From the NCBI GenBank assembly GCA_013036095.1, contig JAAXCW010000011.1:1-64000 (forward strand): 64,000 nucleotides of DNA. Reading direction: 5' to 3'. Below, in pieces: positions 8,364 through 17,703 of this stretch. Numbering within the stretch: the stretch's first letter is position 1; each line of letters starts with the position of its first letter. This stretch comes from Vulcanimicrobiota bacterium (GTDB lineage Bacteria; Vulcanimicrobiota; Vulcanimicrobiia; Vulcanimicrobiales; Vulcanimicrobiaceae). The notes beneath the pieces are model-generated. The model had not been told where the DNA came from, did not search any database, and saw nothing but the letters and a program-made list of their open reading frames with translations. A program made the translations under genes and the position numbers.

Positions 8364-10518
8364 ACCCGCGCGGCCCGTGTACCGCGCCGCGGACGACCCG
8401 AAAATGTATCTCGCTTACCGCGCCTCCCGACCGTACACGTAACGCCCAGTCGCCGGGCAGCACGCGCCAAAAATAAGCGTCGCCTTCGCCAACCGCGATC
8501 CGTCGGCCATTGAGTTCCCACAGCGCCCGCGCGTGCCGCGGACGGCTGACGCGAAACTCGATCCGCTGCTGCGCGCGGCGAGGATCGTTTGCCTCGAGCC
8601 GATCTTCAAAGATGTCGCCATCGCTGGGAAAGAGCACCCGCAGTTTTCCTGTCGTGTCGTCTTGGCGCGCACGCCATTCGTTATAAGCCGCCGGCGCATC
8701 CCCCGGAGGCGGCACTTGAACGCGAGCAAGGTCACGGCCCGGTGGTCGCGGGAATGCCGGCGGATCGCGGTGCTCGTAGAGGTGCAGCATGATCCTATTC
8801 CAAAGCGGGCCTGCGCCCGTAATGCCCGCGATGCGGCGCATTGGTGCGCCCGAGAAATTGCCGGCCCAGACGGCGACCGTATATTCAGGCGTGGCGCCGA
8901 CCGTCCACGTGTCGCGGTAGTCCGACGACGTCCCCGTCTTGACAAGCGAAACAAAAGGCGTATCGATCACCGATCCGACGCCGAACGATTTTGCACGAGC
9001 GTAGCGGTCGGCAAGCATATCCGCCACGAGCTCCCAGCTTGCGCGGTCGCCGATCTGCACCGCCGCGGGCTCGCGTCCGTCAAACACGGTGCGCAGCGGA
9101 ATCGCGCTGCCGCCTCTCGCTAGCGTCACATACGCGTGCGCGAGATCCCAAAGCGTGACCTCGCCCGCGCCAAGCGTCAATCCCAATCCGTAATAGTCCG
9201 GCGACCGGTGCAAATCTTCAAACCCGAGCGTTCGCAAGCGCGCCAAGAACGATGGCACCCCAACATTGGAAAGAACCCGCACCGCGGGAACGTTGAGCGA
9301 ATTCGCCAGCGCGATGCGCACCGAGACCGGACCGGCGAAGCTCGAACTGTAATCTTCGGGAGCGTACGTTTCGCCGTTCGGGATGGCGTATGAAGTGGGC
9401 ACGTCGGCCAGGATCGTATCCGGGCGGATCGTCCCACGCTCCAACGCGTACTCGTAGAGAAAGGGTTTAAGCGTCGATCCCGGCTGGCGAAGCGTGCGAA
9501 CGCCGTCGTTTTTTCCTAAATACGCATCGTTGAAGTAATCGGTCGATCCGACGTAGGCAAGAACGTCGCCGCTGCGGTTGTCGATGACGAGTGCCGCCGC
9601 TTGCGTCACGTCGCGACCCGCAAGCGCGGCGACGACGTCGCGTGCCTGCGACTGCACGAAGCGCTGAAGCGGAAGATCGATCGTCGTGCGAACCGGGCTC
9701 GATTCCGCTTGCGGCGAGAGGCGGAAGAGCAACTGCTGCGCGGCCGCTAACTCATCGCCGGCCTTACGCACGTGCAGCGTTTCGCGGCTCGCGGTTACGG
9801 CTTGGGTTTGCGTAACGTCACCGGCCGACACCATCGCGTTCAAAACCGCGCGCTGGCGCGCGCGAGCGTTCCGCCAGTGCGTGCGCGGCTCCAGACCGGA
9901 CGGATCGTTCGGCAGACCGGCCAAGAGCGCGGCTTGCGCCAAATCTAGATCGCTCGCCGGGATGCCGAAATACGTGCGCGCCGCCGCCTCGATTCCATAC
10001 ACGTTCCCGCCCATCGCGACGCGGTTGACGTAGGCGTTGAGAATCTGATCTTTACTTGCGCCCGCTTCGATCCGTGCGGCGTCCCACATCTGGAGCGCTT
10101 TCCCGCGCATTCCCGAGGGAAGAACGAACTGCTCCCGAGCGAGCTGCATGGTGATCGTTGAAGCGCCGCCCGCGCGGCAAAGGCAGCGGACGCTTTGCCA
10201 CGTTGCGCGCGCTGCCGCCAGCCAATCGACGGGGCCGTGCGCGAAGAAACGGCGATCTTCGGCGGCGAGAATCGCTTTGATGAAGAAGGGCGAAACGCGG
10301 GCAAGCGGCACGGCCACGGAGCTTTCGCTCCCGCTGCTCAGTACCACGCCCAACGGAATGCCGGCACGATCGGTAAAGCTGACGGCAGAGCTCCGCGGTT
10401 CAATCGCCGCGGCCGGGATGGCGAAGGCGCGCCATGCAAGCCACGCCGCGATCAACGCGGCGGCGCAGATTGAAGTCCGCACGCCATGGCTCACCGGAAG
10501 GTGCTTCCCCCGGCTCAA
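8338..10518 (-). CDS. pbpC: Penicillin-binding protein 1C (transglycosylase/transpeptidase)
   Basis: Bifunctional class A PBP that polymerises and crosslinks peptidoglycan. The 726 residues comprise an N-terminal membrane anchor (about 15-35), a GT51 glycosyltransferase domain with the catalytic EDRRFF near residue 87, GGASTITMQLAR and a YVNRVAMGGNVYGIEAAA segment, and a transpeptidase domain with SxxK as STLK (about 348), SLN (NSLNVPA) and KTG (VKTGTSSDYRDTW). A C-terminal beta domain follows, with the GEGDAYFWRVLPGDW segment near the end, typical of PBP1C. It is divergent from the macroglobulin-like gene with only 33 bases between start codons. In many bacteria pbpC and such a macroglobulin gene are neighbours. 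Confidence 0.96.
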   Translation of the reverse strand: MSRGKHLPVSHGVRTSICAAALIAAWLAWRAFAIPAAAIEPRSSAVSFTDRAGIPLGVVLSSGSESSVAVPLARVSPFFIKAILAAEDRRFFAHGPVDWLAAARATWQSVRCLCRAGGASTITMQLAREQFVLPSGMRGKALQMWDAARIEAGASKDQILNAYVNRVAMGGNVYGIEAAARTYFGIPASDLDLAQAALLAGLPNDPSGLEPRTHWRNARARQRAVLNAMVSAGDVTQTQAVTASRETLHVRKAGDELAAAQQLLFRLSPQAESSPVRTTIDLPLQRFVQSQARDVVAALAGRDVTQAAALVIDNRSGDVLAYVGSTDYFNDAYLGKNDGVRTLRQPGSTLKPFLYEYALERGTIRPDTILADVPTSYAIPNGETYAPEDYSSSFAGPVSVRIALANSLNVPAVRVLSNVGVPSFLARLRTLGFEDLHRSPDYYGLGLTLGAGEVTLWDLAHAYVTLARGGSAIPLRTVFDGREPAAVQIGDRASWELVADMLADRYARAKSFGVGSVIDTPFVSLVKTGTSSDYRDTWTVGATPEYTVAVWAGNFSGAPMRRIAGITGAGPLWNRIMLHLYEHRDPPAFPRPPGRDLARVQVPPPGDAPAAYNEWRARQDDTTGKLRVLFPSDGDIFEDRLEANDPRRAQQRIEFRVSRPRHARALWELNGRRIAVGEGDAYFWRVLPGDWALRVRSGGAVSEIHFRVVRGAVHGPRGFTLGPRAL

Positions 10519-10551
10519 GTGCTTTTCCGCCGCTGTGTTGAAGAAGCGGGC

Positions 10552-13500
10552 GTGCGTGGCCGTTTAGCAGTCGCGGCAATCGGTATTCTCACCGTTGTTT
10601 CCGCGTGCGGCAAACCGGCGCCGCCGCCGCTCGAGCCGGTGGCCCCGCTGCCGGCGCCCTCCGCGCCCGCCTGGATCAAGCAGATCGCGCCTCTTGGAAG
10701 GGTCACGAGCTCCGCGCAGATCCGCGTCATATTCGCCAACCCCGTTATTCCAGTTGCGCAGCTGGGCTCGCCGTCGGAGCAGGACCTGATCGCGCACTTT
10801 CGCGTCGCGCCCGTTCTGGCCGGCTCGTTCGTCCTCTTGACGCCGCGCATGATCGGCTTCGAATCGGACTCAGCGCTGCCGCGCGCGACTCGCGTCCGCG
10901 TCACCTTGACGTCGGGCCTGCGCGACCTCTCCGGTCACGCGCTCGATCGCGATCTTTCGTGGACTTTCGAAACCGATCCGATCGTTCTCAAGAACGCCGG
11001 CCAATCTCCCGACGTAACGCCGACTCCGTTCACCGTGTCCCTGAAGCCCGTCGTACGGCTTTCGTCAAACACACAGCTCGACGCGGCCTCGCTGGGTTCG
11101 GCCGCGGTCTTCCATTCAGGCGCGGGCGATACGCCGGCGGTGGCCGCGCAAGAAAGCCCCGACCCCGACAGTGGAGGTTGGAGCTACTCGGTTTGGCCGC
11201 AAAGCGATCTGCAAAAAGATACGGCTTACACGCTCACCGTAAAACCAGGCGTCTTACCCAAAGCCGGCAACGTTCCCAGTACAAAGACGCTATCCGTTGC
11301 GATGCACACCTACTCTCCGCTCGCATTTATCTCCGTGCGTCCGACCGCCGATCCGATGACGTCTACCGGCAATCCGCGATTTTCCGGCGGCGATCCGGTG
11401 CTGATCTTCAACAATGCGCTGGACCCCAAAACATACGCTTCGCACATCACCATGCAGCCGTCCCCGCGTCCCGTCGGACAGCTGTACTCGATCTCCGACG
11501 ACGGAACGACGGTTTCGATTAATCCCTACGCGTTGGCGCCGAAGATCAACTACGCGCTCTCAGCCGATGCCGGCTTGCAAGATATTTATGGTCAGCAGCT
11601 CGGACGCGACGCGCGCGGAGCGTTTGCCTCCGGAAATCTATCGCCGTACTTTTGGGCGCCCAGCGGCTTTCATATGTTCGTCGCAAGCCAGAATCTGCAG
11701 CTCCAATACAGCGCCGTCAATTTGCCCGGCAACAGTTACCACGCAGCGTATCAGTCGATCGCGCCCGCGCAGCTCGTATACACGGACGAATCGGATGTTT
11801 CAAAAACGCTTCCCGATCCGTCGCAGTGGCCCGCGTTCAACGTGAAGGCGTCCCCGAATACGCAAGTCCCAATCAACGTATCGGTGCGCGACCGTCTCGG
11901 CGGTCCGATGGGTCTGCTCGCCTACGGCGCGCAGGCCGGAACGAACAGCGGAAGCAGTTTCAGCGGCAGCGTCGCACTGACGAACCTCGGCGTCTTTGCG
12001 CAATGGTTCCCGCAAAGCGCAACGATCATGGTGCAGCGCTTGAGCGACGGCGCTCCCGCGGCCGGTTCGCCGGTTTCCGTCTACGCGATGCACATGTACG
12101 ATCAGGGCCCGGTCGATCGCAACCCGCAGCCCTGCGCGGCCGGCACGACAGGCGCAAACGGCGTGCTCGCGCTTGCGTCGATCGATCTCGTCCGCTGCTA
12201 TGCCGGTAACCGCCCGGCCGATCAGGCGCCGGAGCTGCTCACGATTGCGCGGTCCGGGTCCGACTGGAGTTTCGTACGCACCTACGCATGGAGCGGGGCG
12301 TACACGTACAACCTCGGCAATCTGGATTCGACCTGGTCCAACGGGCAGCCGATCTCGCGCGGCGTCGTCTATTCCGACCGCCAGATGTATCAGCCCGGAG
12401 AACGCGGCTGGCTTACTGCGGTCTGCTACGTGCTGCAAAACGGTGCACTTAAAGCAGACGCAAATGCGCAATACTCGATCGTGCTCACCGATCCGAACGG
12501 CGCCAAGCATACGCTGCCCGCGCAAACCACGAACCGCTACGCGAGTTTCTCGTTCCCGGTCACCTTTTCAAAGACGCAGCCGCTCGGTTATTACGCGGTG
12601 ACCGCAACCGGCCCCAGCGGCGTCCAGATGACCGGCAATTTCAGAGTCGCCGAATTTCACCCGCCGAGCTTCAGCGTCGACTTAAGCCTCGACCGGCAGT
12701 ACGCTGCTGTGGGCGACTCGGTAAACGCCGCGGGCGTTGCGAAGTATCTGTTCGGCGCGCCGATGGGCGGAGCGAACGCAACTTTCCACGTCACCCGCGA
12801 GCAAACGGCGTTCACGCCGAAAGGCTGGGATGATTTCTCGTTTGGGCGCCAATGGTTTTGGCCTGAAGAACAGCCGGATACCTCCGGCGACGTTGGTCAG
12901 CAAAGCGTAACGCTAGACAGCGAGGGCAAGGGGACGTACGCCGTTGCCGTGCCGCAAGATTTGCCGTACGCAATGACATACCGCATCGATCTCGAAGCCA
13001 CCGACGCTTCGCATCTCACCAGCAGCGCCACGCAAAGTTTTGTTGCCGTTCCGGGTGCTTCCATGATCGGTTTGCGCAGCGATTTCGTCGGGACGGTAAA
13101 TGCGCCGGTCCCGGTGGGAGTGATCGTCACGGATCCGGCGGGCAAGCCGCAGAGCGGCTCCGCCGTTCACGTCGAGCTGCAGAAGATGGAGTACAGCGGC
13201 GTCACCCAGCTGGTCGAAGGCGCGGAATCGGCGCGGAATCAGGTTCAATACACGACGGTCGCGCAGGCGGACACGACAAGCGGCAGCGCGGCGCAAACTG
13301 TTACGCTCGTTGCAAAAGATCCCGGCAGTTATCGCATACGAGCGAACTTTTCCGGTGCGGGCAGCGACGCCACTGCGACCGATTCGCAAATCTGGATATC
13401 GGGCCCGGGCCAAGCGGTTTGGGGCGATCAAAATCCGTCGCAACTGCAAATGAAACTCGACCGCCAAGTCTACTCGGCCGGCGATACCGCGACGGTCGCG

Positions 13501-16155
13501 GTCGCGTCGCCTTACGCCAAAGCCGATCTTTATCTGTCGGTCGTGCGGGATCGCGTTCTCTATAAGACGCTCGTCCACATCAACGGAACCGCTCCGCGCG
13601 TGCGCATTCCGATCGTACAGGCGATGTTCCCGAACGCTGCCGTAGAGGGCATTCTGGTGCGGCGCGGAGCGCCGCTTTCGTCTCCGGCCGTGCAAAACCC
13701 GGACAGCCTCGTACGGCTAGGGATGGTTGCGCTAACGCTCGACCTGCGCCCGCGTTACTTGTCGGTACGGATCGCACCGGGACAAGCCAAAGTGCAGCCC
13801 GGACAACGGCAAACCGTTCATCTGCAATTGCGCGACCGCGGCGGAAAGGCGGCGCAGGGGCAATTCACCGTCATCGTAGCCGACGACGCAATCCTCCGGC
13901 TGAGCGGATACCGCCCGCCCGATCTCGTGCAAACCGTCTTCGCGGCGCAGCCGATCTCGACACGTTACGCCGACAACAGGCCGCAAGTCACGTTGGCGCA
14001 GCCCAAAGACATAGCTCAGAAGGGCTGGGGTTACGGCGGCGGTTTCCTGGCCGGCGCCGCCAGTACGCGCCTGCGCACCAACTTCGTGCAGCTCGCGTAC
14101 TTTAACGGCTCGGTGCAGACCGATGCGAACGGCAACGCGAACGTCTCGTTCAGCGTACCGGATAACTTGACGACGTGGCGCATTATGGCGGTAGCGATGA
14201 CCGGCGGTGCGGCGCCGCGCTTTGGAAATTCCGACACCACGTTTATCGCGACCAAGCCGCTCGTAACCGACCCGCTGCTGCCGCAGTTCGCGCGCACGGG
14301 AGATCTCTTTGACGGCGGGTTGCTGCTGCTCAATGGAACGAGTGGATCGCTCGACGCGCGCACGCAAGGAACGCTGACCGGCGCGCTGAGTTTCTCATCG
14401 ACTCCAAGCGGGTCTGTGCAAGGGCAGCAATCGTTCGCGCCGGGAATGAACGCGTGGCGCTTCGGGATGATCGCCGGAACGGGCGATGCGGCCACCGTGC
14501 AGTTCCGCACGCTCGCCGGCAGCACGGACGCCTTCAAAGTACCGTTCGCAATTCGCAACACCGACGTGACCGAGTCGGTGATAGATTCCGGAGCAACCGG
14601 CACGCAAGCCCAAGTTCCGATTCGGATTGGCAGCGGAGGCGGCTCGATCAAAGTTGACGTCGCGGGCTCACTCATTCCCCAAGTCGCGGTTCCGGCCGGA
14701 CGCGCGCTCGCGGACGACCGGTTAACGCTGCTTCCAGCTCTAGCGGATCGTTTGAGCATCGCGACATCGTTCTTGGCGCTGCAAGCGAAGACCGGAGTAG
14801 CGTCCGGCAGCGTCGACGCGAAAACCGAAGCTGCGGAGGACGTTGCCGAGTTGGCCTCTATGCAGCGCATCGACGGTGGATTTGCCTGGTGGCCCGACGA
14901 CCGGTCGTCCGACGCTTGGGACAGCGCCGGCGCGCTCATGGCGCTTGCCTACGCTCGTTCCGCCGGAGTAAACGTTTCGGAGTCCATGATGGCTCGGGCA
15001 CGCAGCTACGCGGAGAACGTGCTGGCGGATCCGGCGCGCACCGATAAAACCTGTGCGACCCTGGCCTGCCGCACGTCGCTCAGGCTGGGGGCGTTGCGAG
15101 CGCTGGCTGCGGCCGGAGACCGGCGCACGGATTTCTTGCAGAGCATTTTCGACCAGCGCGCGACGCTGGGACTTGCAGAAGAAGCAGCGCTCGGTGTGTA
15201 CTTGCAGCAGACCCCGGGCTGGCGTTCGCAGGCCGATACCGTTGCGGCCGAGCTTTCTCAACGCGTTTATCTTACCGGCCGGTACGCAAACGTCCAGCCG
15301 CCGGGACCCTGGTACGGCTCGTTGCCGCAGGCGCAAGCGGCGTACCTCGAGCTGCTCGCAGCACGCGGCGCGCCGGCCGAAGATCAGGATCGTGCGTTGC
15401 GCGCGCTCGTCGCTCAAAGTTGCCGCTGCGGGTGGCCATCGCTCGCCGACACGGCGGCGGCGCTGCGCGCGATCGAATCTTATGCGTCTCGCGAAGTCGT
15501 GCCGAACTTTGCCGCGGAACTACTCGTCGACGGAAAGAGTGTGGGCAGCGCATCCTTTAAGAACGCGACTGCTTCCAAGTCGCTTGCCCTGCCGCTTTCT
15601 CTGACAGCCGGGAATCACACGCTGACGCTGCGTAAGACCGGCACCGGCACGCTGCACTACGTCGTTTCCTACACGTATAAGCTCGGCGCGAACGCGCCCG
15701 GAAGATTGAGCGGGTTACGTGTGATCCGCACCGTTCATCCGGCAAACCAGCAGACCGTACTCGCAACCGTGGACATCGCCTCACAAAGCGATCCGCTCGA
15801 CCTGCCGGCGGGCAACGTCTATGACATCGGAGTCGAGGTCGCCGTGGACCACCCGGTCGATCGCGTCGTCATCACCGACCCGCTACCGGCGGGCTTCGAA
15901 GCGCTCGACACGTCGTTCCAAACGACGGCCGCGTATTACCAGCCGCTGACGCAAGCCTGGCAGATCGATTATCAGCAGATCTACCGCGACCGCATCACGG
16001 CGTTTGCCGAGCATCTCGATCCCGGAGTCTACATGCTGCACTATTTGGTTCGATCGGTTACGCCCGGAATGTATCTCTGGCCTGGCGCTCATGCCTATCT
16101 GCTCGACGCCCCCGAGCAATTCGGTCGCAGCGCGTTCCGGAGCGTCAAAGTCTAG
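10552..16155 (+). CDS. Large alpha-2-macroglobulin-like lipoprotein without thioester
   Basis: Bacterial alpha-2-macroglobulins are periplasmic protease traps that act next to PBP1C. I chose the GTG at 10552 because it gives a compact lipoprotein signal (basic RGR, hydrophobic core, lipobox VSAC) and avoids overlap with pbpC; an ATG at 10486 would add 22 residues. Visible are Ig-like N-terminal repeats, MG domains (SDRQMYQPGERGWL; LDRQVYSAGDTATVAV), a bait-region/MG stretch, the A2M core NLTTWRIMAVAMTGG, TKPLVTDPLLPQFARTGD, and a helical complement-like domain with QRIDGGFAWWPDD. The position where CxEQ normally sits reads PAGRALADDRLTLLPALADR: no Cys, no thioester. That matches the YfaS-type subclass. 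1867 residues with this start. Confidence 0.93.
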   Translation: MRGRLAVAAIGILTVVSACGKPAPPPLEPVAPLPAPSAPAWIKQIAPLGRVTSSAQIRVIFANPVIPVAQLGSPSEQDLIAHFRVAPVLAGSFVLLTPRMIGFESDSALPRATRVRVTLTSGLRDLSGHALDRDLSWTFETDPIVLKNAGQSPDVTPTPFTVSLKPVVRLSSNTQLDAASLGSAAVFHSGAGDTPAVAAQESPDPDSGGWSYSVWPQSDLQKDTAYTLTVKPGVLPKAGNVPSTKTLSVAMHTYSPLAFISVRPTADPMTSTGNPRFSGGDPVLIFNNALDPKTYASHITMQPSPRPVGQLYSISDDGTTVSINPYALAPKINYALSADAGLQDIYGQQLGRDARGAFASGNLSPYFWAPSGFHMFVASQNLQLQYSAVNLPGNSYHAAYQSIAPAQLVYTDESDVSKTLPDPSQWPAFNVKASPNTQVPINVSVRDRLGGPMGLLAYGAQAGTNSGSSFSGSVALTNLGVFAQWFPQSATIMVQRLSDGAPAAGSPVSVYAMHMYDQGPVDRNPQPCAAGTTGANGVLALASIDLVRCYAGNRPADQAPELLTIARSGSDWSFVRTYAWSGAYTYNLGNLDSTWSNGQPISRGVVYSDRQMYQPGERGWLTAVCYVLQNGALKADANAQYSIVLTDPNGAKHTLPAQTTNRYASFSFPVTFSKTQPLGYYAVTATGPSGVQMTGNFRVAEFHPPSFSVDLSLDRQYAAVGDSVNAAGVAKYLFGAPMGGANATFHVTREQTAFTPKGWDDFSFGRQWFWPEEQPDTSGDVGQQSVTLDSEGKGTYAVAVPQDLPYAMTYRIDLEATDASHLTSSATQSFVAVPGASMIGLRSDFVGTVNAPVPVGVIVTDPAGKPQSGSAVHVELQKMEYSGVTQLVEGAESARNQVQYTTVAQADTTSGSAAQTVTLVAKDPGSYRIRANFSGAGSDATATDSQIWISGPGQAVWGDQNPSQLQMKLDRQVYSAGDTATVAVASPYAKADLYLSVVRDRVLYKTLVHINGTAPRVRIPIVQAMFPNAAVEGILVRRGAPLSSPAVQNPDSLVRLGMVALTLDLRPRYLSVRIAPGQAKVQPGQRQTVHLQLRDRGGKAAQGQFTVIVADDAILRLSGYRPPDLVQTVFAAQPISTRYADNRPQVTLAQPKDIAQKGWGYGGGFLAGAASTRLRTNFVQLAYFNGSVQTDANGNANVSFSVPDNLTTWRIMAVAMTGGAAPRFGNSDTTFIATKPLVTDPLLPQFARTGDLFDGGLLLLNGTSGSLDARTQGTLTGALSFSSTPSGSVQGQQSFAPGMNAWRFGMIAGTGDAATVQFRTLAGSTDAFKVPFAIRNTDVTESVIDSGATGTQAQVPIRIGSGGGSIKVDVAGSLIPQVAVPAGRALADDRLTLLPALADRLSIATSFLALQAKTGVASGSVDAKTEAAEDVAELASMQRIDGGFAWWPDDRSSDAWDSAGALMALAYARSAGVNVSESMMARARSYAENVLADPARTDKTCATLACRTSLRLGALRALAAAGDRRTDFLQSIFDQRATLGLAEEAALGVYLQQTPGWRSQADTVAAELSQRVYLTGRYANVQPPGPWYGSLPQAQAAYLELLAARGAPAEDQDRALRALVAQSCRCGWPSLADTAAALRAIESYASREVVPNFAAELLVDGKSVGSASFKNATASKSLALPLSLTAGNHTLTLRKTGTGTLHYVVSYTYKLGANAPGRLSGLRVIRTVHPANQQTVLATVDIASQSDPLDLPAGNVYDIGVEVAVDHPVDRVVITDPLPAGFEALDTSFQTTAAYYQPLTQAWQIDYQQIYRDRITAFAEHLDPGVYMLHYLVRSVTPGMYLWPGAHAYLLDAPEQFGRSAFRSVKV

Positions 16156-16207
16156 CATTGGGGCACGATTCGCTTCAAACGATGCAAGAAAGGGAAGGAA
16201 CTCATAT

Positions 16208-16552
16208 ATGAAAATAATCCGCCTACTTCCCGTAGTCGCTTTGGCATTGGCGTTCGCTGCGCCCCAGGCGGCGCTTGCCGGCAAAACCAATACGTTCTAC
16301 GGCATAACGCTTCACGTTTCAACGAATAACATAAAAGTTCAAGATCCGAGAACGAAGGAAACGTTGAGCTTTCTCATCCTGCCGAAATTCGACCAAGTGT
16401 TTTCGGACGACGGCAAGACCACGTATCAAATGAAAAACGTTCACGCGGGACAATACGTCCGCGTTATTTACGATCAAAAAGGTCTGGGCGTCCGGCACGC
16501 CGACAAAATCATCGTGATGACCAAGGGCAATAAGACGATCACCAAGCAGTAG
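16208..16552 (+). CDS. Small exported protein, paralogue of the gene at 17338
   Basis: 114 residues with a clear signal peptide (MKIIRLLPVVALALAFAAPQ, cleavage near AALA|GK). The ATG at 16208 follows an AAGGGAAGGA Shine-Dalgarno; longer in-frame extensions lie within the preceding gene. The mature part is small and beta-rich (YGITLHVSTNNIKVQDP, LSFLILPKFDQVF, GQYVRVIYDQKGLGVRHAD). The same order of motifs occurs in the protein at 17338-17703 (LHVSLNNVRV, LSFLSWPKF, VHVIFSQSLGLRHAYKIYV), so they are paralogues. Function unknown. An intrinsic terminator follows directly. Confidence 0.85.
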   Translation: MKIIRLLPVVALALAFAAPQAALAGKTNTFYGITLHVSTNNIKVQDPRTKETLSFLILPKFDQVFSDDGKTTYQMKNVHAGQYVRVIYDQKGLGVRHADKIIVMTKGNKTITKQ

Positions 16553-16572
16553 AAAGTCGCCCGTCCCGGAGA

Positions 16573-16600
16573 GAAGCGCCGCCCCGCGGCGCTTCTTTTT
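16573..16600 (+). terminator. Intrinsic terminator after the small exported protein gene
   Basis: A 10-bp perfect stem GAAGCGCCGC / GCGGCGCTTC with a CCC loop is followed by TTTTT. It lies 20 bases after the stop at 16552 and reaches the end of the convergent lipoprotein gene, whose stop codon overlaps the T-run. Confidence 0.9.
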
Positions 16601-17321
16601 ACATCTGAGGCTTCAGCTGCAAAAGACGGATAGAGCCGTCGCGCACAAATGCGCCGATTGAGCGTTTGGGGCGCCCCGAACCCGCCGCATTGATAGTGCC
16701 GTCTATCATCTCGCTGAGACCGTGCGCCGTGCCCTTGAGCGGAAAGTCGGTAAAGATCGTGCCGTTCATGGTGATGAGATCGATGCCGGCCGCCGCGGTC
16801 TGGTTGACGTAGAGTTCGACGTCGCCGCGCTGGGACGTAAAGTGCAGCGTCCCCGGCCAAGTTGTACTTGCAAAAATAACGCTCACGTTTCCGGTTCCGG
16901 CGTTCGCGCTTCCATATTGTGGAAGCAGCATCTTGATGTCGCCGCGATCGGTGCTCGCGTTCACGACGCCGTCAAAGTCGGCGGCATTGATGTTTCCGCT
17001 CGCAGCCTTCACGTTGATGATGGTGCCCTGTGGTCCGCGGAGCAACAGATCGCTTCCGAGGCCGCGGGTGATGATGGTAATGCGATTTCCGGTGCGCCGC
17101 ACGGTCACGTCGCGGCGGGTGTCCGGGCCGGTGGCATCGAGCGTGAATGATGATGGAGCCTGACCGCGTGCCGGAGCATAGATGCTGACGTTCCCGCGCA
17201 AGCTGGTTACGCTTATCACGCCGCCCGGGGGCAGCGCGCCGGTTTGCTCGAGTCCCGGAGGCGGCGGAGCGCACCCGGAGGCCGTGGCGAGCAGAAGAAG
17301 GCCTAACCGGGTACAAGCCAT
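16599..17321 (-). CDS. Lipoprotein with DUF4097-like beta repeats
   Basis: The start is placed at the ATG at 17321, giving a lipoprotein signal (MACTRLGLLLLATASGC, lipobox ASGC). Upstream in-frame codons overlap the divergent gene and are less likely. The mature part is a beta-helix-like series of short repeats (GNVSIYAP, GNINAADF, GDIKMLLP, GNVSVIFA, GDVELYVN, GTIFTDFP, GTINAAGS) as seen in DUF4097 putative adhesin proteins. 240 residues. Likely membrane-anchored in the envelope; partner unknown. It is divergent from the gene at 17338 with 16 bases between. Confidence 0.82.
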   Translation of the reverse strand: MACTRLGLLLLATASGCAPPPPGLEQTGALPPGGVISVTSLRGNVSIYAPARGQAPSSFTLDATGPDTRRDVTVRRTGNRITIITRGLGSDLLLRGPQGTIINVKAASGNINAADFDGVVNASTDRGDIKMLLPQYGSANAGTGNVSVIFASTTWPGTLHFTSQRGDVELYVNQTAAAGIDLITMNGTIFTDFPLKGTAHGLSEMIDGTINAAGSGRPKRSIGAFVRDGSIRLLQLKPQM

Positions 17322-17337
17322 TCGGAGGTAGCCTTTT

Positions 17338-17703
17338 ATGCGCTTGGTCTCATCCCTTATCCTCAGTCTCGCAATGGTAGCTACGGCCCTCACGTCGGCC
17401 TCAGCCGCCCAAAGCGGGACGCTGCCGCCCGGCGGCAAGTACAAAGATTGCCACGGTTATATGCTGCACGTGAGCTTGAACAACGTCCGCGTGCACTGCA
17501 TCGACGGAGTCCCGGCCGATCTGTCGTTTCTTTCCTGGCCGAAGTTCACGGATCTCCCGAACGGGAAGACCGTGCAGACGAACAGCTTGAAACCGGGAAC
17601 GCCCGTGCACGTGATCTTTTCACAATCCTTAGGCCTTCGGCACGCGTATAAAATCTACGTGGCGAATCCCAAGGGGCACGGCCTTTTCGGCTTTAAAGCT
17701 TAA
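17338..17703 (+). CDS. Small exported protein, paralogue of the gene at 16208
   Basis: 121 residues with a signal peptide (MRLVSSLILSLAMVATALTS, cleavage near ASA|AQ) and a strong SD (GGAGGT, 8 bases from the ATG). The mature protein has two Cys (KDCHGY, RVHCID) absent from its paralogue, which suggests a disulfide. Shared order with the 16208 protein: LHVSLNNVRV, DLSFLSWPKF, GTPVHVIFSQ, LGLRHAYKIYV. The 3' end overlaps the convergent gene by four bases. Function unknown. Confidence 0.85.
   Translation: MRLVSSLILSLAMVATALTSASAAQSGTLPPGGKYKDCHGYMLHVSLNNVRVHCIDGVPADLSFLSWPKFTDLPNGKTVQTNSLKPGTPVHVIFSQSLGLRHAYKIYVANPKGHGLFGFKA

Noticed and set aside
10486-10551. Earlier ATG start for the macroglobulin
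   Set aside because: It would overlap the divergent pbpC start and put 22 residues before the lipoprotein signal; the GTG at 10552 gives a clean signal peptide.
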